Assembly: GCA_964343195.1 (NCBI GenBank)
Contig: CAYFIR010000026.1
Span: 1-57,609, forward strand
Source: CAYVAP01 sp964343195
GTDB taxonomy: Bacteria; Bacteroidota; Bacteroidia; J057
Length of the DNA: 57,609 nt
Direction: 5' to 3'
Shown: positions 17,857 to 26,902 of the stretch, piece by piece
Layout of the letters: each line of letters opens with the position of its first letter
Numbering within the stretch: the stretch's first letter is position 1
Notes under the pieces: generated by a model
What the model was told of the DNA's origin: nothing
The model's input: only the letters and a program-made list of their open reading frames with translations
Database searches by the model: none
Made by a program: the position numbers and the translations under genes

Positions 17857-19482
17857 TTAACTCCGTCCGCCAGCTATCGAACTGTTTTGCCACTTCCAGA
17901 CAAGGTCCGAGACTTTGTCGCGAGTCAGGCTATAGGCCACTTGCGGCCAGGACTCAAATTCTTCTGGTACCGGGCGGTTTTCCTCTATGGTGATAACCAC
18001 ACTTTTGCCCATAATGGCTGCTGCCTTAGCCCACATAATCAGGCGCGGATCCTGATAGGTGAGGTCAATCACGATGCCCTCATGCTTTAGTATTCCCCTG
18101 ACCATTTCCTCCCACTCACGATGGGCCTGCTGCAGCGACAGCACCTGACTGGGAAAACCCATCTGCTCCAGGGCACTCTCCCATAGGGCCGATCGCCCTT
18201 CTTCCTGCGCAATCGCGGGCATCAGGCAAAAATAGCTCTCCACTGTTGTGGCGGTAGCAGGGGGAGAAGGCTGCTCCAGAAGTCCCATTCCTTGTGAGAG
18301 TTCATCCAGAGTCAGGCCTGCCAGATCTATATTGCCCCACATCATGCTGGCGTTCATTTGCCAGCTGTCACCAGATTTTCGCCACCAGAGGATGCAGGCC
18401 TGCCCGGTACTGATTCGTCCAATAAAGACCACCAGTTCGCTGATTTTCTCCAGGTTTTGAGGGACTCGCTGTCGCAACTGATAGGGACTTAGTCCACGCA
18501 ACACTTCTCCATTCTGCCATTGTACCAATCCGACTGTCGGGGCACGGTCGAGCAATGAATCCGCGACTAATCTGACTGTTTGCAGGATGGTATCGAGTTG
18601 AGGCTGGGTATGGGTGTATTGTCGCTGCAGAATGTCGGGCAAGCGAGAGGGAGAAGCCTCGATCTCCAGCGCCTCCTTTAAAGCCTCCTGAATTTGCTCC
18701 GCCTGTGGCGAGATGAGGTTCACTTCAGCATTGGGGCCAGTAGCCAGGGGGTGGTAGGACAGCCTTAGGCTGAACCACTGTTCCTGCCGATCTGCCGAAT
18801 CGAGGTATAGCATGAGCCGTTTTTCGCCCTGACGTTCAAACAGGTAGCGGAGTTCGCGGCGATCCAGGTGCAGATGGAAGTCTCCATCGACTGTCTCTAG
18901 CCGCAGATGAAAGACTGCTTCATTGAGATAGCGCTCGGAGATATAGTTCACCAGGTCGATGATGCCATCGGCACTGACGGAGGGATCAAAGTGAAAGTGG
19001 TCATTGATGCTAAATGTAGGTTTCTGGAAAAAGCGCCGCATCGGCGTGAAGACCGCATCTCTGGTACGCAGTGCCGGAGCTAATATTTCCGCCATGGGAC
19101 GGGAAGGGCGGGGATGATCGACCAGGCGACCGCTTTCACCTGTCAGCACCTTCCTGATGGCGTAGTTGAGGTCGGTTTGTCCCGTGGCAATGAGGTAGCG
19201 AATCTGTAGAGTAGTTGGTGCGGGGAAATACTGTACGCTGATTCGCACCACTCGGCCTCCCAGGCCACTGCTGACGACTGTAAACGATCTTATGCGTCCA
19301 TGCCATCGATGTCCAGTATCGATCAGTTCGTCGAGGGTGAGCCCATAGTGCTTTTGATCGCCTTCCAGCACGACATAAGCTGAGAATTCACCTCCGCCCA
19401 GCCAGTCCGAAGAAAGCTCGTGCAGCTGGTTACAGAGGGGCTCAATGCCCTGAAAGGGATATTGTCCGTAGAGAGGCAGCAT
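17857..19482 (-). CDS. Unrecognised protein with duplicated modules and Rossmann-like end
   Basis: This soluble protein of 541 residues (ATG at 19482) belongs to no family I can name. It seems to hold a repeated module. Residues about 35-115 (AYVVLEGDQKHYGLTLDELI through VVRISVQYFPAP to YAIRKVL) and about 190-280 (FHLRLETVDGDFHLHLDRRE through FSLRLSYHPLA to IQEALKEAL) share order and spacing. The last 75 residues (GIVIDLTYQDPRLIMWAKAA, then IMGKSVVITIEENRPVPEEF) follow the pattern of nucleoside-deoxyribosyltransferase or TIR-like Rossmann domains, with a short strand ending in D-x-T and then a helix. The usual catalytic Glu is not obvious. It converges on the S41 protease gene. Confidence 0.75.
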   Translation of the reverse strand: MLPLYGQYPFQGIEPLCNQLHELSSDWLGGGEFSAYVVLEGDQKHYGLTLDELIDTGHRWHGRIRSFTVVSSGLGGRVVRISVQYFPAPTTLQIRYLIATGQTDLNYAIRKVLTGESGRLVDHPRPSRPMAEILAPALRTRDAVFTPMRRFFQKPTFSINDHFHFDPSVSADGIIDLVNYISERYLNEAVFHLRLETVDGDFHLHLDRRELRYLFERQGEKRLMLYLDSADRQEQWFSLRLSYHPLATGPNAEVNLISPQAEQIQEALKEALEIEASPSRLPDILQRQYTHTQPQLDTILQTVRLVADSLLDRAPTVGLVQWQNGEVLRGLSPYQLRQRVPQNLEKISELVVFIGRISTGQACILWWRKSGDSWQMNASMMWGNIDLAGLTLDELSQGMGLLEQPSPPATATTVESYFCLMPAIAQEEGRSALWESALEQMGFPSQVLSLQQAHREWEEMVRGILKHEGIVIDLTYQDPRLIMWAKAAAIMGKSVVITIEENRPVPEEFESWPQVAYSLTRDKVSDLVWKWQNSSIAGGRS

Positions 19483-19604
19483 CAGTGGGAATTTCAAAAA
19501 TAGGAGATTGGATAATTAAACCTCGATGGCAGGAAGGTCAATATCTCCAACTGCTCTGCTGGATTCAAGGTGAGAAGTGCTAATTCAAAATCAACTTTGC
19601 CCTG

Positions 19605-20210
19605 TCATTTGCTCAGATATTCAGCCGGAATTTCTATTTCGAAAAACGCGCCCCCAAAGATGAGCAGGATGAAAATGGAAATACCAAAGAACAGGGACAG
19701 CATAACCACCCAGTGAATCCTGGCCTTTCCTGAACCGATGAACTTTTCGACTTTCTCCCGATGTATGCTTGCGACATGAAGCCCAAGGGACATGATGCCA
19801 GCGAAATAGTAGGGGAAAAAGTAAAACAGGAGTGGGCTTTGATGCAGGACTGCTGAAGCGAAGTAAAAGTTGGTGTCAAGTTCCAGGAATAACCGCTGAC
19901 CGAGGGTCGCGCCGAGGTGTTGCAGAATGAAGCATCCCAACACCAGCCCGGAATACATGCTGACTTTTTCCCTGGATGTTTTGGCTTCCTTTTTCCTGAG
20001 TCTGGTGAACAGGGTTACTCCACTAATGGCCTGAAACAGGAAGGAACTGATGAGCAGAATTTCAATCACCGGAATCCGGTAAACCTTGCGCAATGCTTCC
20101 AACGCGGATGTATGGGTTTCTATTCCCCCGACTGCCAGACAGTGATTGATGAGGTGGGCTCCAATGAATATGGAGACGATGATGCCGGTTATTCGATGCA
20201 GCTGCTTCAT
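19605..20210 (-). CDS. Membrane protein resembling succinate dehydrogenase cytochrome b subunit
   Basis: This 201-residue protein has five predicted membrane helices (about 8-27, 48-68, 84-102, 120-142 and 165-190). The first helix HRITGIIVSIFIGAHLINH carries several histidines, and further histidines lie in LQHLG and LGLHVASIH. That layout resembles the b-type heme anchor subunits of succinate dehydrogenase/fumarate reductase, but no flavoprotein or iron-sulfur partner gene lies nearby. It follows a Crp-type regulator gene by 69 bases on the same strand and is probably its operon partner or target. The heme-binding role is inference. Confidence 0.75.
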   Translation of the reverse strand: MKQLHRITGIIVSIFIGAHLINHCLAVGGIETHTSALEALRKVYRIPVIEILLISSFLFQAISGVTLFTRLRKKEAKTSREKVSMYSGLVLGCFILQHLGATLGQRLFLELDTNFYFASAVLHQSPLLFYFFPYYFAGIMSLGLHVASIHREKVEKFIGSGKARIHWVVMLSLFFGISIFILLIFGGAFFEIEIPAEYLSK

Positions 20211-20279
20211 GGAGCAAAGCTATGCCGCACACTCAGTGGAACATTTGATATAGATCAAATTTTGAGGGAGGGCGTCAGT

Positions 20280-20852
20280 CTACTTTCCTCGACGAATCCG
20301 GCTAAGGGTTTCGATGGTGATGCCCAGGTAGGAGGCGATGTGGGTGAGGGGCACCCTTTGTTCAATGTTGGGCCGCTGGCGCAGCAGGTTGAGGTATTTT
20401 TGCTGGGCAGTTTCAAACTGCAGGGAGACGATCCGTTCCTGTAGCCGGAGCATGGTCTGAGTGGTCACCAGATTTGCGAGACGCTCAAACTCCCGGTATT
20501 TTTCTGACAGGTACTGGATATCGGCTTTTGATATTTCCAGTAAAGCGCTGGTCTCTATTGATTCGATATAGTGTGGGCTGGGCAGGCCGGAGAAATAGCT
20601 CTGAATGGCACAAATGAATTCCCCCTCAAAGGCAAACCAGTCGCTGATGTCATTGCCATCTTTCAGGTAGTAGGCTCGCAAGGCCCCTTCAACCACAAAA
20701 AAAATCCTGTTGCTGATCTGTCCCTGAGCCACCACTACCTCTTTTTTGTGTACGGATCGAATTCTGGCCCTTTGCTCAAACTCCTCAATACAATTCGTAG
20801 GGAGTGGATACAACTCCCGGCTGATAAGTTCGATCGCGTCCTTTTTGACCAT
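20280..20852 (-). CDS. Crp/Fnr family transcriptional regulator
   Basis: The 190-residue protein has an N-terminal cyclic-nucleotide-binding-fold domain (VVAQGQISNRIFFVVEGALR, then DISDWFAFEGEFICAIQSYF). A long dimerisation helix and a C-terminal winged helix follow, ending VPLTHIASYLGITIETLSRI, the recognition helix. The sensor pocket lacks the canonical RxS cAMP-binding motif, as in most Bacteroidota members, so the ligand is unknown. There is no N-terminal cysteine cluster for an Fnr iron-sulfur centre. It is transcribed toward the SdhC-like membrane protein gene and probably controls it and its own promoter. Confidence 0.9.
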   Translation of the reverse strand: MVKKDAIELISRELYPLPTNCIEEFEQRARIRSVHKKEVVVAQGQISNRIFFVVEGALRAYYLKDGNDISDWFAFEGEFICAIQSYFSGLPSPHYIESIETSALLEISKADIQYLSEKYREFERLANLVTTQTMLRLQERIVSLQFETAQQKYLNLLRQRPNIEQRVPLTHIASYLGITIETLSRIRRGK

Positions 20853-20884
20853 GTCGAAAATATACCTGCTTCAGGGTTGTCATG

Positions 20885-20920
20885 AAAAAACGGGACTCAC
20901 CAGCAAGCGGCAAGCCCCGT
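20885..20920 (-). terminator. Rho-independent terminator after nuoI
   Basis: Read leftward, ACGGGGCTTGCC pairs with GGTGAGTCCCGT over 12 positions, including G-T pairs, around a 7-base loop. A run of six T follows. It begins 26 bases past the nuoI stop. Confidence 0.85.
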
Positions 20921-20946
20921 CGATATAATTACCAATCACCCATTCA

Positions 20947-21585
20947 TCACGACTTCTTCTCCCCCTCTGTAGTCTGGGGCAGGGCCTTGTTTTTGATCTC
21001 TTCGCGGTTGCGAAGGGTATGGACATTGTTGGTCTTGTCGTAGTCGTACACCTCGCCGAAGTTCTGATTGCGGCGCTTGTGCAAAAACTCCAGGCGATCC
21101 GCAACTTCCTCCTTGGTCACCAGGAGACGGTCCTTGCCGTGGATGGCGTCCTCACGGGACTGGAAGTTGAAGTCATACCAGGGGCTCATGACGATGGCTT
21201 CCTCCGGGCATACCTCCTCACAGTAGCCACAGAAAATACAGCGAAGCATGTCGATCTCGAAGGTTTCAGGATAGCGCTCCTTGGGATCGTCAGACTCGAT
21301 TTCGGCGGCCTGCATGCTGATAGCCAGGGGAGGACAGGCACGTGCACAAAGGCCACAGGCCACGCAGCGTTCCTTGTCGGTCTCCTTTACCAGTACCGGA
21401 CGGCCCCGAAACTCGGGTCCCAGTTCTGGCTTTTCCTCAGGGTACTGCATGGTGTAGGTCGGGCGCAGCATTTGCCTGAAGGAGTAAAACATTCCCTTGA
21501 TGATCTCGGGGAGATATAGTTTGCCACCAGTGGTGAGCTCGCGCTCTTTGGGGTCACCTTTTTGTATTCCAATCTTACCAGCCAT
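20947..21585 (-). CDS. nuoI: NADH-quinone oxidoreductase subunit I
   Basis: The 212-residue protein has the two 4Fe-4S motifs of the TYKY subunit, CVACGLCARACPP (about residue 75) and CIFCGYCEEVCPEEAI (about 116). They follow the typical LTTGGKLYLPEIIKGM and FRGRPVLVKETDKERC lead-in. In complex I these clusters (N6a and N6b) pass electrons between NuoG and NuoB at the cytoplasmic arm. It stands alone here: the other nuo genes are not in the window on either side, and a strong terminator follows directly. The C-terminal 60 residues are charged and variable. It is divergent from the UbiA-type gene. Confidence 0.96.
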   Translation of the reverse strand: MAGKIGIQKGDPKERELTTGGKLYLPEIIKGMFYSFRQMLRPTYTMQYPEEKPELGPEFRGRPVLVKETDKERCVACGLCARACPPLAISMQAAEIESDDPKERYPETFEIDMLRCIFCGYCEEVCPEEAIVMSPWYDFNFQSREDAIHGKDRLLVTKEEVADRLEFLHKRRNQNFGEVYDYDKTNNVHTLRNREEIKNKALPQTTEGEKKS

Positions 21586-21690
21586 AGAGTTGGTTTTATG
21601 CCCTAAAATTATCAGGCTTTACCCCTCGAACCAAACATTTCTGTCAATTGTTTCTGACCTTGGCCGCGAGTATTTCTGTAACTTGGCATC

Positions 21691-22575
21691 ATGTGGAGAG
21701 ACTTGCTCAATTTTATCCGGATATCAAGACCCGCCAACGTCCTGATTTCCTTCCTCTCTTTTGCTGTTGGGTGCTATCTGGTGAGTGACAAAGACCTGCA
21801 TTTTCTGCTGGAACTGCCCTTTTGGGGTACCGGGCTCACCATTGCCATCATCGCAGCTACGGGTTACTGGATCAATGATGTACATGATTTTCGCATAGAT
21901 CGGGTCAACAAACCCTCCAAAACAGTGGTCAATGCCCTCCTCTCCGTCAAGAAGGTCCTCACGGTTTATTTCCTGACGAATATGGGCATTTTGCTCTTTT
22001 CCCTGACCTATCTGGGCTGGTACCTGGGTAAGTTTAACATCACCTTTATCAACTTTGTCTCGGTCATCCTCCTGTTTATTTATGCCAGTTGGCTCAAGCG
22101 GGTGAGTGTGGCAGGAAACCTGGTGATTGCCTTTATGATCGCCCTGGTGCTGATCCTGGCCTATTACTTACTTGGAGATATCAACCTGTCACTGATCTGG
22201 GCGATCGTCTTTGCCTTTGAAATCACCCTGATCCGCGAGATCACCAAGGATGTGCAGGACATCAAGGGGGATCTGCAGTTTGGCCTGAGAACCTTGCCTA
22301 TTCAGATCGGCATGAGGCATACCAAGCAGGTTTTGCTGGTCTTGTACGTTATATTTTTGATGTCAACCTACCTCCCCTTTGTCGAAGCTCAGTGGCGCAT
22401 GGATCAGTGGTTGTGGGCCTACCTGTTCCTGTCCGTTGCGCTGGTTCAGGTGCCATGTTTGTACACCATCCGCCTGATGTGGAGGGCCAGAGAACCCGAA
22501 GATTTCGGGGTGCAGAGTGGGATGCTCAAAATTCTGATGTTGACGGGTCTGGTGACCTTGTTCTTTCTGCGTTGA
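21691..22575 (+). CDS. UbiA-family prenyltransferase (GGGP synthase-like)
   Basis: This 294-residue protein has about eight membrane helices. Both Asp-rich signatures of the superfamily are present: NDVHDFRIDRVNKP near residue 63 and DVQDIKGDLQFGLRTLPIQI near 185. They bind the Mg2+-diphosphate of a prenyl donor. The pattern and the start WRDLLNFIRISRPANVLISF match the Bacteroidota group often annotated as geranylgeranylglycerol-phosphate geranylgeranyltransferase. Menaquinone (MenA) and heme O enzymes have different second motifs. The acceptor substrate cannot be established from sequence alone. It is divergent from nuoI with 105 bases between. Confidence 0.9.
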   Translation: MWRDLLNFIRISRPANVLISFLSFAVGCYLVSDKDLHFLLELPFWGTGLTIAIIAATGYWINDVHDFRIDRVNKPSKTVVNALLSVKKVLTVYFLTNMGILLFSLTYLGWYLGKFNITFINFVSVILLFIYASWLKRVSVAGNLVIAFMIALVLILAYYLLGDINLSLIWAIVFAFEITLIREITKDVQDIKGDLQFGLRTLPIQIGMRHTKQVLLVLYVIFLMSTYLPFVEAQWRMDQWLWAYLFLSVALVQVPCLYTIRLMWRAREPEDFGVQSGMLKILMLTGLVTLFFLR

Positions 22576-22785
22576 ATTTTAGGAAAAAACTGATTGCCTT
22601 TGGAAAGGATAAATCGTACCAAGGGAGGGAATTGAAGAAATGTGGTGTATATGGATAGGAAGGGCGAATATGTCTGTCTGCCTTTTCTTTGCCAGAAAAA
22701 CCATGTTATCTCCTGATTGTCGGCTCATTTTTACTCCGAACCCTGGCCTCCGGTGCTCTTACCTTCATTCCATAACTACTTTACC

Positions 22786-25119
22786 ATGAAGCGATTTCTG
22801 CTTTTACCCTTGTTGCTGTTGACTTGCTGGGGAGCCGTGACGGTTGCCCAGGACGAAACAGATATCCTGGCGCGCGAGTACCTGATCAAGCAGAAGTCCC
22901 TGCTGATCCAGACTGATGATATGAGCCCGGAAGAGATGCGGGTGCAGAAGGCCATGGTGGAGTTGACCAATGGAGGGCAACCTGGCCTGTACGAAAATAA
23001 AAGAGTGCACGAACGGATCATGCAGCTCATTGATACTGTCTGGGAGACTGACGACAATGCTGCCATGCTAGCCGAACTGGACGAACTGCTGGAAGGCTAC
23101 CTTCCACGTTTTCAGGCGGAGAACTTTACCCGTGATTACAACTTTATCTGGATGCTGGGCCGGGTGAAGGAGCAACTCGGAGACACCGCCCTGGCGGTGC
23201 TTTACTTCCAATTGGCAGAGCTACACAACCACAGTGAGGAGCGGGAAGCCTATCTCGATAACCTGCTATCCGCTACCCGGAGTGAATGGGTAACCATTGA
23301 GGAATACTACAAACTGCTCAAAATCCGCAAACGGGTGGACACCATGCTGCGGGACCCCAAGATCAAGGAAAAAATGAGCGATGCCGTCAATTCCAGTGAC
23401 GCCGATTACGCCCCTCACATGCACCGTTCTGACAGCGTGCTCATCTTTACCTCCCGGCGGGATACTTCTGGCCTGGACCGCAGTACGATTGTCGATCCCT
23501 TTGGTACACGGAATGAGGACCTGTACGTCTCTGAATTTGACATCTTCCTGCGGGACTGGCAGCCAGCGCACTCAAGCCCTTTTCGTGACAGCGTCAATAC
23601 CCAGTACAGCGAAGGCTCTGCCTGCCTGTCAGATGACGCCAAAACCCTGTTTTTTACCCGGTGTCACCCGACAGAAGGGATCGGGAACTGCGACATCTAC
23701 ATGGCGTCCTATGATCCCGCGACACAGACCTTTGTCAAGGTTCGGAACCTCGGACCCAACGTGAATTCCCCTTCCTGGGATTCCCAGCCGCACCTTTCGC
23801 AGAACGGTAAGGCCCTGTTTTTTGTCTCAGCCCGAAACGGAGGATTTGGAGGAACAGATATTTACGTCTCCTACTTCGACTCCACCACTATGGAATGGGG
23901 GCCAGCCAGCAACCTGGGGCCACTCATCAACACCGCCCGCAGCGAGATCACCCCCTTCTATCTGGCTGACAAGGCAACACTGTATTTCAGTTCGACGGGA
24001 CACCTGTTCAACTATGGTGGGCATGACATTTTTAAGTCTCACTGGCTGGGAGATCGCTGGGAAATTCCCAAAAATGTAGGTCCCCTCGTCAATGATGTTG
24101 CGCACCAGGAATATTTCTCTATTTCCGGCGATGGGCGCTACATCTACTACGCCAGTTCACCGGAGGGAGTCCGCAATCGCGTGGACCAGGACTATGACCT
24201 CTTCTCGTTTCCCATGCCGATGGAGGCGCTGGGAGAAGCCGATGCCTGGCTGAAAGGAGTCCTCAGGGATTCTGTAACCGGATATCCTCTGGTGGGTCGG
24301 GTGATCGTTATTGACCTGGAAGAAGGGATAGAAGTAACCCCCAAAGTCCTGAATGACAGTGGGTATTTTGAATTTCAACTCATCGATAACCGTCGCTATC
24401 GGCTCTACGTTGTCGGGGACAACTACCTCACCGTCAAGCGTAATTTTCGCATGGAGGGGGACACGACCTTCAATATTTTCACCAAAAGCTTCGAAGAAGG
24501 AAAGCCATTTGTCTTTGAGCGAATGGAATTTCGTACCAATAGCTCCAAACTCAGCGGACGGAATAAGCCCAATCTTGACCACCTCGCGCGATTCCTGAAC
24601 AACTATCCACAGTTCAAGCTGATCATAGAAGGCCACACAGATGCTGTCGGTGATGCAGACCGCAACATGGAGTTATCCATTGAGCGAGCAGAGCGGATCC
24701 AGGACTACATCATGCGAAAAGGCGGATTTGATCCGGCCCGGATTTCCAGTACCGGATACGGAGAAACCCGGCCATTGGTCCCCAATGATACAGAGGAAAA
24801 TCGGGCGCAGAACCGCCGGGTGGAGTTCAAACTGGTGGTCGATGAAACCTATGAAGGGGAAATTTTCTGGCCGACCGATGAAGAATTTTTCTTCGAAGAC
24901 GATCCCATCATCGAGTCAGACCCTGATTTTGATGGGGAGTTTGACTGGGAAGACATCCGCGATGAAGGGTGGGATACTGAGCCCCTGATTGAGGATGACT
25001 TCGAATCTCCCATCGGGGAAATCCTCGATCCCAGTAAGGAACTTGATGCGATGATCCTGGAAGCCCTGAAGGAAGAGGCTAAAAGAGAGACTCCGGCTCC
25101 CAAGGGGAGCGGGGATTAG
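22786..25119 (+). CDS. OmpA-family protein with PD40 repeats, PorE-like
   Basis: ATG 22786 (777 residues) gives the signal peptide MKRFLLLPLLLLTCWGAVTV ending before AQDE. Domains in order are a TPR-like helical part (about 90-190), a PD40/WD40-type propeller (about 215-490; SACLSDDAKTLFFTR, PHLSQNGKALFFVSARNGG, YFSISGDGRYIYYASS), a carboxypeptidase regulatory-like domain (about 495-570) and an OmpA peptidoglycan-binding domain (about 580-690; IIEGHTDAVGD, RISSTGYGETRP, NRRVEFKL). A very acidic 90-residue tail ends the protein. This order matches PorE, the proposed peptidoglycan anchor of type IX secretion. Unlike PorE there is no clean lipobox (LLTC). Orthology needs confirmation. Confidence 0.88.
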   Translation: MKRFLLLPLLLLTCWGAVTVAQDETDILAREYLIKQKSLLIQTDDMSPEEMRVQKAMVELTNGGQPGLYENKRVHERIMQLIDTVWETDDNAAMLAELDELLEGYLPRFQAENFTRDYNFIWMLGRVKEQLGDTALAVLYFQLAELHNHSEEREAYLDNLLSATRSEWVTIEEYYKLLKIRKRVDTMLRDPKIKEKMSDAVNSSDADYAPHMHRSDSVLIFTSRRDTSGLDRSTIVDPFGTRNEDLYVSEFDIFLRDWQPAHSSPFRDSVNTQYSEGSACLSDDAKTLFFTRCHPTEGIGNCDIYMASYDPATQTFVKVRNLGPNVNSPSWDSQPHLSQNGKALFFVSARNGGFGGTDIYVSYFDSTTMEWGPASNLGPLINTARSEITPFYLADKATLYFSSTGHLFNYGGHDIFKSHWLGDRWEIPKNVGPLVNDVAHQEYFSISGDGRYIYYASSPEGVRNRVDQDYDLFSFPMPMEALGEADAWLKGVLRDSVTGYPLVGRVIVIDLEEGIEVTPKVLNDSGYFEFQLIDNRRYRLYVVGDNYLTVKRNFRMEGDTTFNIFTKSFEEGKPFVFERMEFRTNSSKLSGRNKPNLDHLARFLNNYPQFKLIIEGHTDAVGDADRNMELSIERAERIQDYIMRKGGFDPARISSTGYGETRPLVPNDTEENRAQNRRVEFKLVVDETYEGEIFWPTDEEFFFEDDPIIESDPDFDGEFDWEDIRDEGWDTEPLIEDDFESPIGEILDPSKELDAMILEALKEEAKRETPAPKGSGD

Positions 25120-25217
25120 TGAGATGAAACCCGGGTATGAGCGAGGTGGAAATACGGCATGGGAGAAAGAACCCCTGAGCATGGGGGGGCTCAACCTGCC
25201 TGCCTCATCGCACTGAC

Positions 25218-26141
25218 TCACTCCGCCTCCCGAATCAGTCGCTCCTGTTTGCGAATGAGAAAAGATTTGCGCTGCTCGGCGGCGCTTTGGCTCTTCTCCA
25301 CCCAATCGAGCAGTTCCTCGATGCGGTCATAGGTGGTCCAGGTATATGACACTAGGGGTTGCCACTTTCCCCCCAGTATGGGCTCTGTACCTGCCAGGAG
25401 ACGCTGATACCGGCGATGAAACTGCTCAAAATGCCCTGCCTGCAAGGAGGGGGGCAAGCTGTCATAATCCGGGAGTTCATTGAGATGCTGGGCCAGTTGG
25501 GCCATGGCTGACTCCACCAGATGTAGCCCTTTGCGTAACCGCGATGACATCGGACGTCGGATGTTGCTGATAATGGTCTGTCGGTCCCAGCCTTCATAAG
25601 ACTCCTGCCCACGCCTCGTTACCCGCAACAGTGTTGACAGCGTCTGCTGAGCGATGATGGTGCTACGCCGGATTTCGATCAGATGTCGGACATACTCCTG
25701 CAAACCTCGGGTTTCTTCCCCTATCTGGGTGAGGACCATGCTGCAGGGGTGATTTTCGCTGATGAGGTATTCACGCTTTAAAGCTATTAATTCCTCATAC
25801 AGGTCTGTTGGGTCACCTACCTGCTCCATTTGCTGGTCGAGGTGATCAATCTGCTGGATCAGGTTCCTTCTGATGCGGTAATGGTATTCCAACTGCCGAT
25901 TAGAGGGGCGGGCGGTGATCCTGGGCGAAACGGCCCGCCATTCTACGAGTAGTTCTCCCAGCCACCCCAGACGGACTACGAGGCTGCGCCGATGCTGTTC
26001 CCGCTGATTTTCCAGGTCACCCAACTGCTGCTCAATCTCGCCCAAATCCTCCTCCAGCCGAGCCCGGCGGTGCTGCCAGGCCCAGTATCGGTCAAAGTCA
26101 TCGATGACCGGATGTAGAGAAGTATTGATCTCATGGAGCAT
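25218..26141 (-). CDS. Coiled-coil protein of unknown function
   Basis: I placed the start at ATG 26141 (307 residues) because the 36 upstream codons look non-coding. The protein is almost entirely helical, with heptad-like Leu and charged patterns (RARLEEDLGEIEQQLGDLEN, NLIQQIDHLDQQMEQVGD), many Arg, Gln and Glu, and no signal or membrane segment. The C-terminal part has aromatic residues (WQPLVSYTWTTYDRIEELLD). I do not recognise a family. It converges on the OmpA gene and is divergent from the DUF2064 gene, so it is transcribed alone. A structural or regulatory binding role is possible, but nothing more can be said. Confidence 0.7.
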   Translation of the reverse strand: MLHEINTSLHPVIDDFDRYWAWQHRRARLEEDLGEIEQQLGDLENQREQHRRSLVVRLGWLGELLVEWRAVSPRITARPSNRQLEYHYRIRRNLIQQIDHLDQQMEQVGDPTDLYEELIALKREYLISENHPCSMVLTQIGEETRGLQEYVRHLIEIRRSTIIAQQTLSTLLRVTRRGQESYEGWDRQTIISNIRRPMSSRLRKGLHLVESAMAQLAQHLNELPDYDSLPPSLQAGHFEQFHRRYQRLLAGTEPILGGKWQPLVSYTWTTYDRIEELLDWVEKSQSAAEQRKSFLIRKQERLIREAE

Positions 26142-26269
26142 GAGAAAAGCGTATCGTGTTTGACATTGGGCCTTAGCCCCAACTTTCCAGACGGTATCCC
26201 TATCGCTGTTATTGCACAATGTTCCTGCCGAGACAGGTCGATTGGCCACAAGTCCCTATTTTTACAGGT

Positions 26270-26902
26270 ATGAACAACACCCATTCCCTACTGATCCTTT
26301 TTGTCAAGCATCCAGTGGCCGGGCAAACAAAAACCCGACTTGCAGCCGGAATCGGCCATGAAAAAGCCCTTGCAGCATATCACGAGATGTTGCTTCACCT
26401 GCGTACAGTGGCGGCTGCAACCCGATTTGACGTTGTGGTCTTTTATGGCAACGAAATTCCAGACCAGGATGTTTGGAGCGAGACAGGTTGGCCACGACTA
26501 TTGCAGGCAGGAGAGACCCTTGGTGAACGGATGAATGGAGCATTTACCTGGGGCAAAGATCAGGGATACTCCCAAATGGTATTGGTCGGGAGTGATATCC
26601 CAGGCGTCGATGCGGAACTGCTCCAGAATGGCATGGGTTCCCTGGAAAGTCATGAAGTGGTGATCGGGCCTTCTACCGATGGCGGGTATTACCTCATTGG
26701 CCTTAGGCAACCTGATAATTCCCTGTTTGAGAAGATCGAATGGAGTACCCCTACGGTGCTGGAACAAACCCGGGAGAGGATCGCTGAGCAGCAGCTATCG
26801 CTCTTCCTGTTACCAGCCCTGCAGGACGTTGACACAATCGAAGACCTTCCCGGCACCTTCCTTGAACACTATTTGCCGTCTGCTGATTCTTCCGCCAGCT
26901 GA
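26270..26902 (+). CDS. DUF2064/TIGR04282-type nucleotide-diphospho-sugar transferase
   Basis: ATG 26270 gives a 210-residue protein with the N-terminal pattern LLILFVKHPVAGQTKTRLAA. The acidic motif VLVGSDIPGVDAELL and the segment VVIGPSTDGGYYLIGLR follow. These define the GT-A-like family annotated as DUF2064 or TIGR04282, related to CofC and MobA nucleotidyltransferases. Some members sit in arsenosugar biosynthesis clusters, but no ArsS/ArsM gene is nearby, so the physiological substrate is open. The 3' end overlaps the convergent MmcQ/YjbR gene by 34 bases. Confidence 0.88.
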   Translation: MNNTHSLLILFVKHPVAGQTKTRLAAGIGHEKALAAYHEMLLHLRTVAAATRFDVVVFYGNEIPDQDVWSETGWPRLLQAGETLGERMNGAFTWGKDQGYSQMVLVGSDIPGVDAELLQNGMGSLESHEVVIGPSTDGGYYLIGLRQPDNSLFEKIEWSTPTVLEQTRERIAEQQLSLFLLPALQDVDTIEDLPGTFLEHYLPSADSSAS

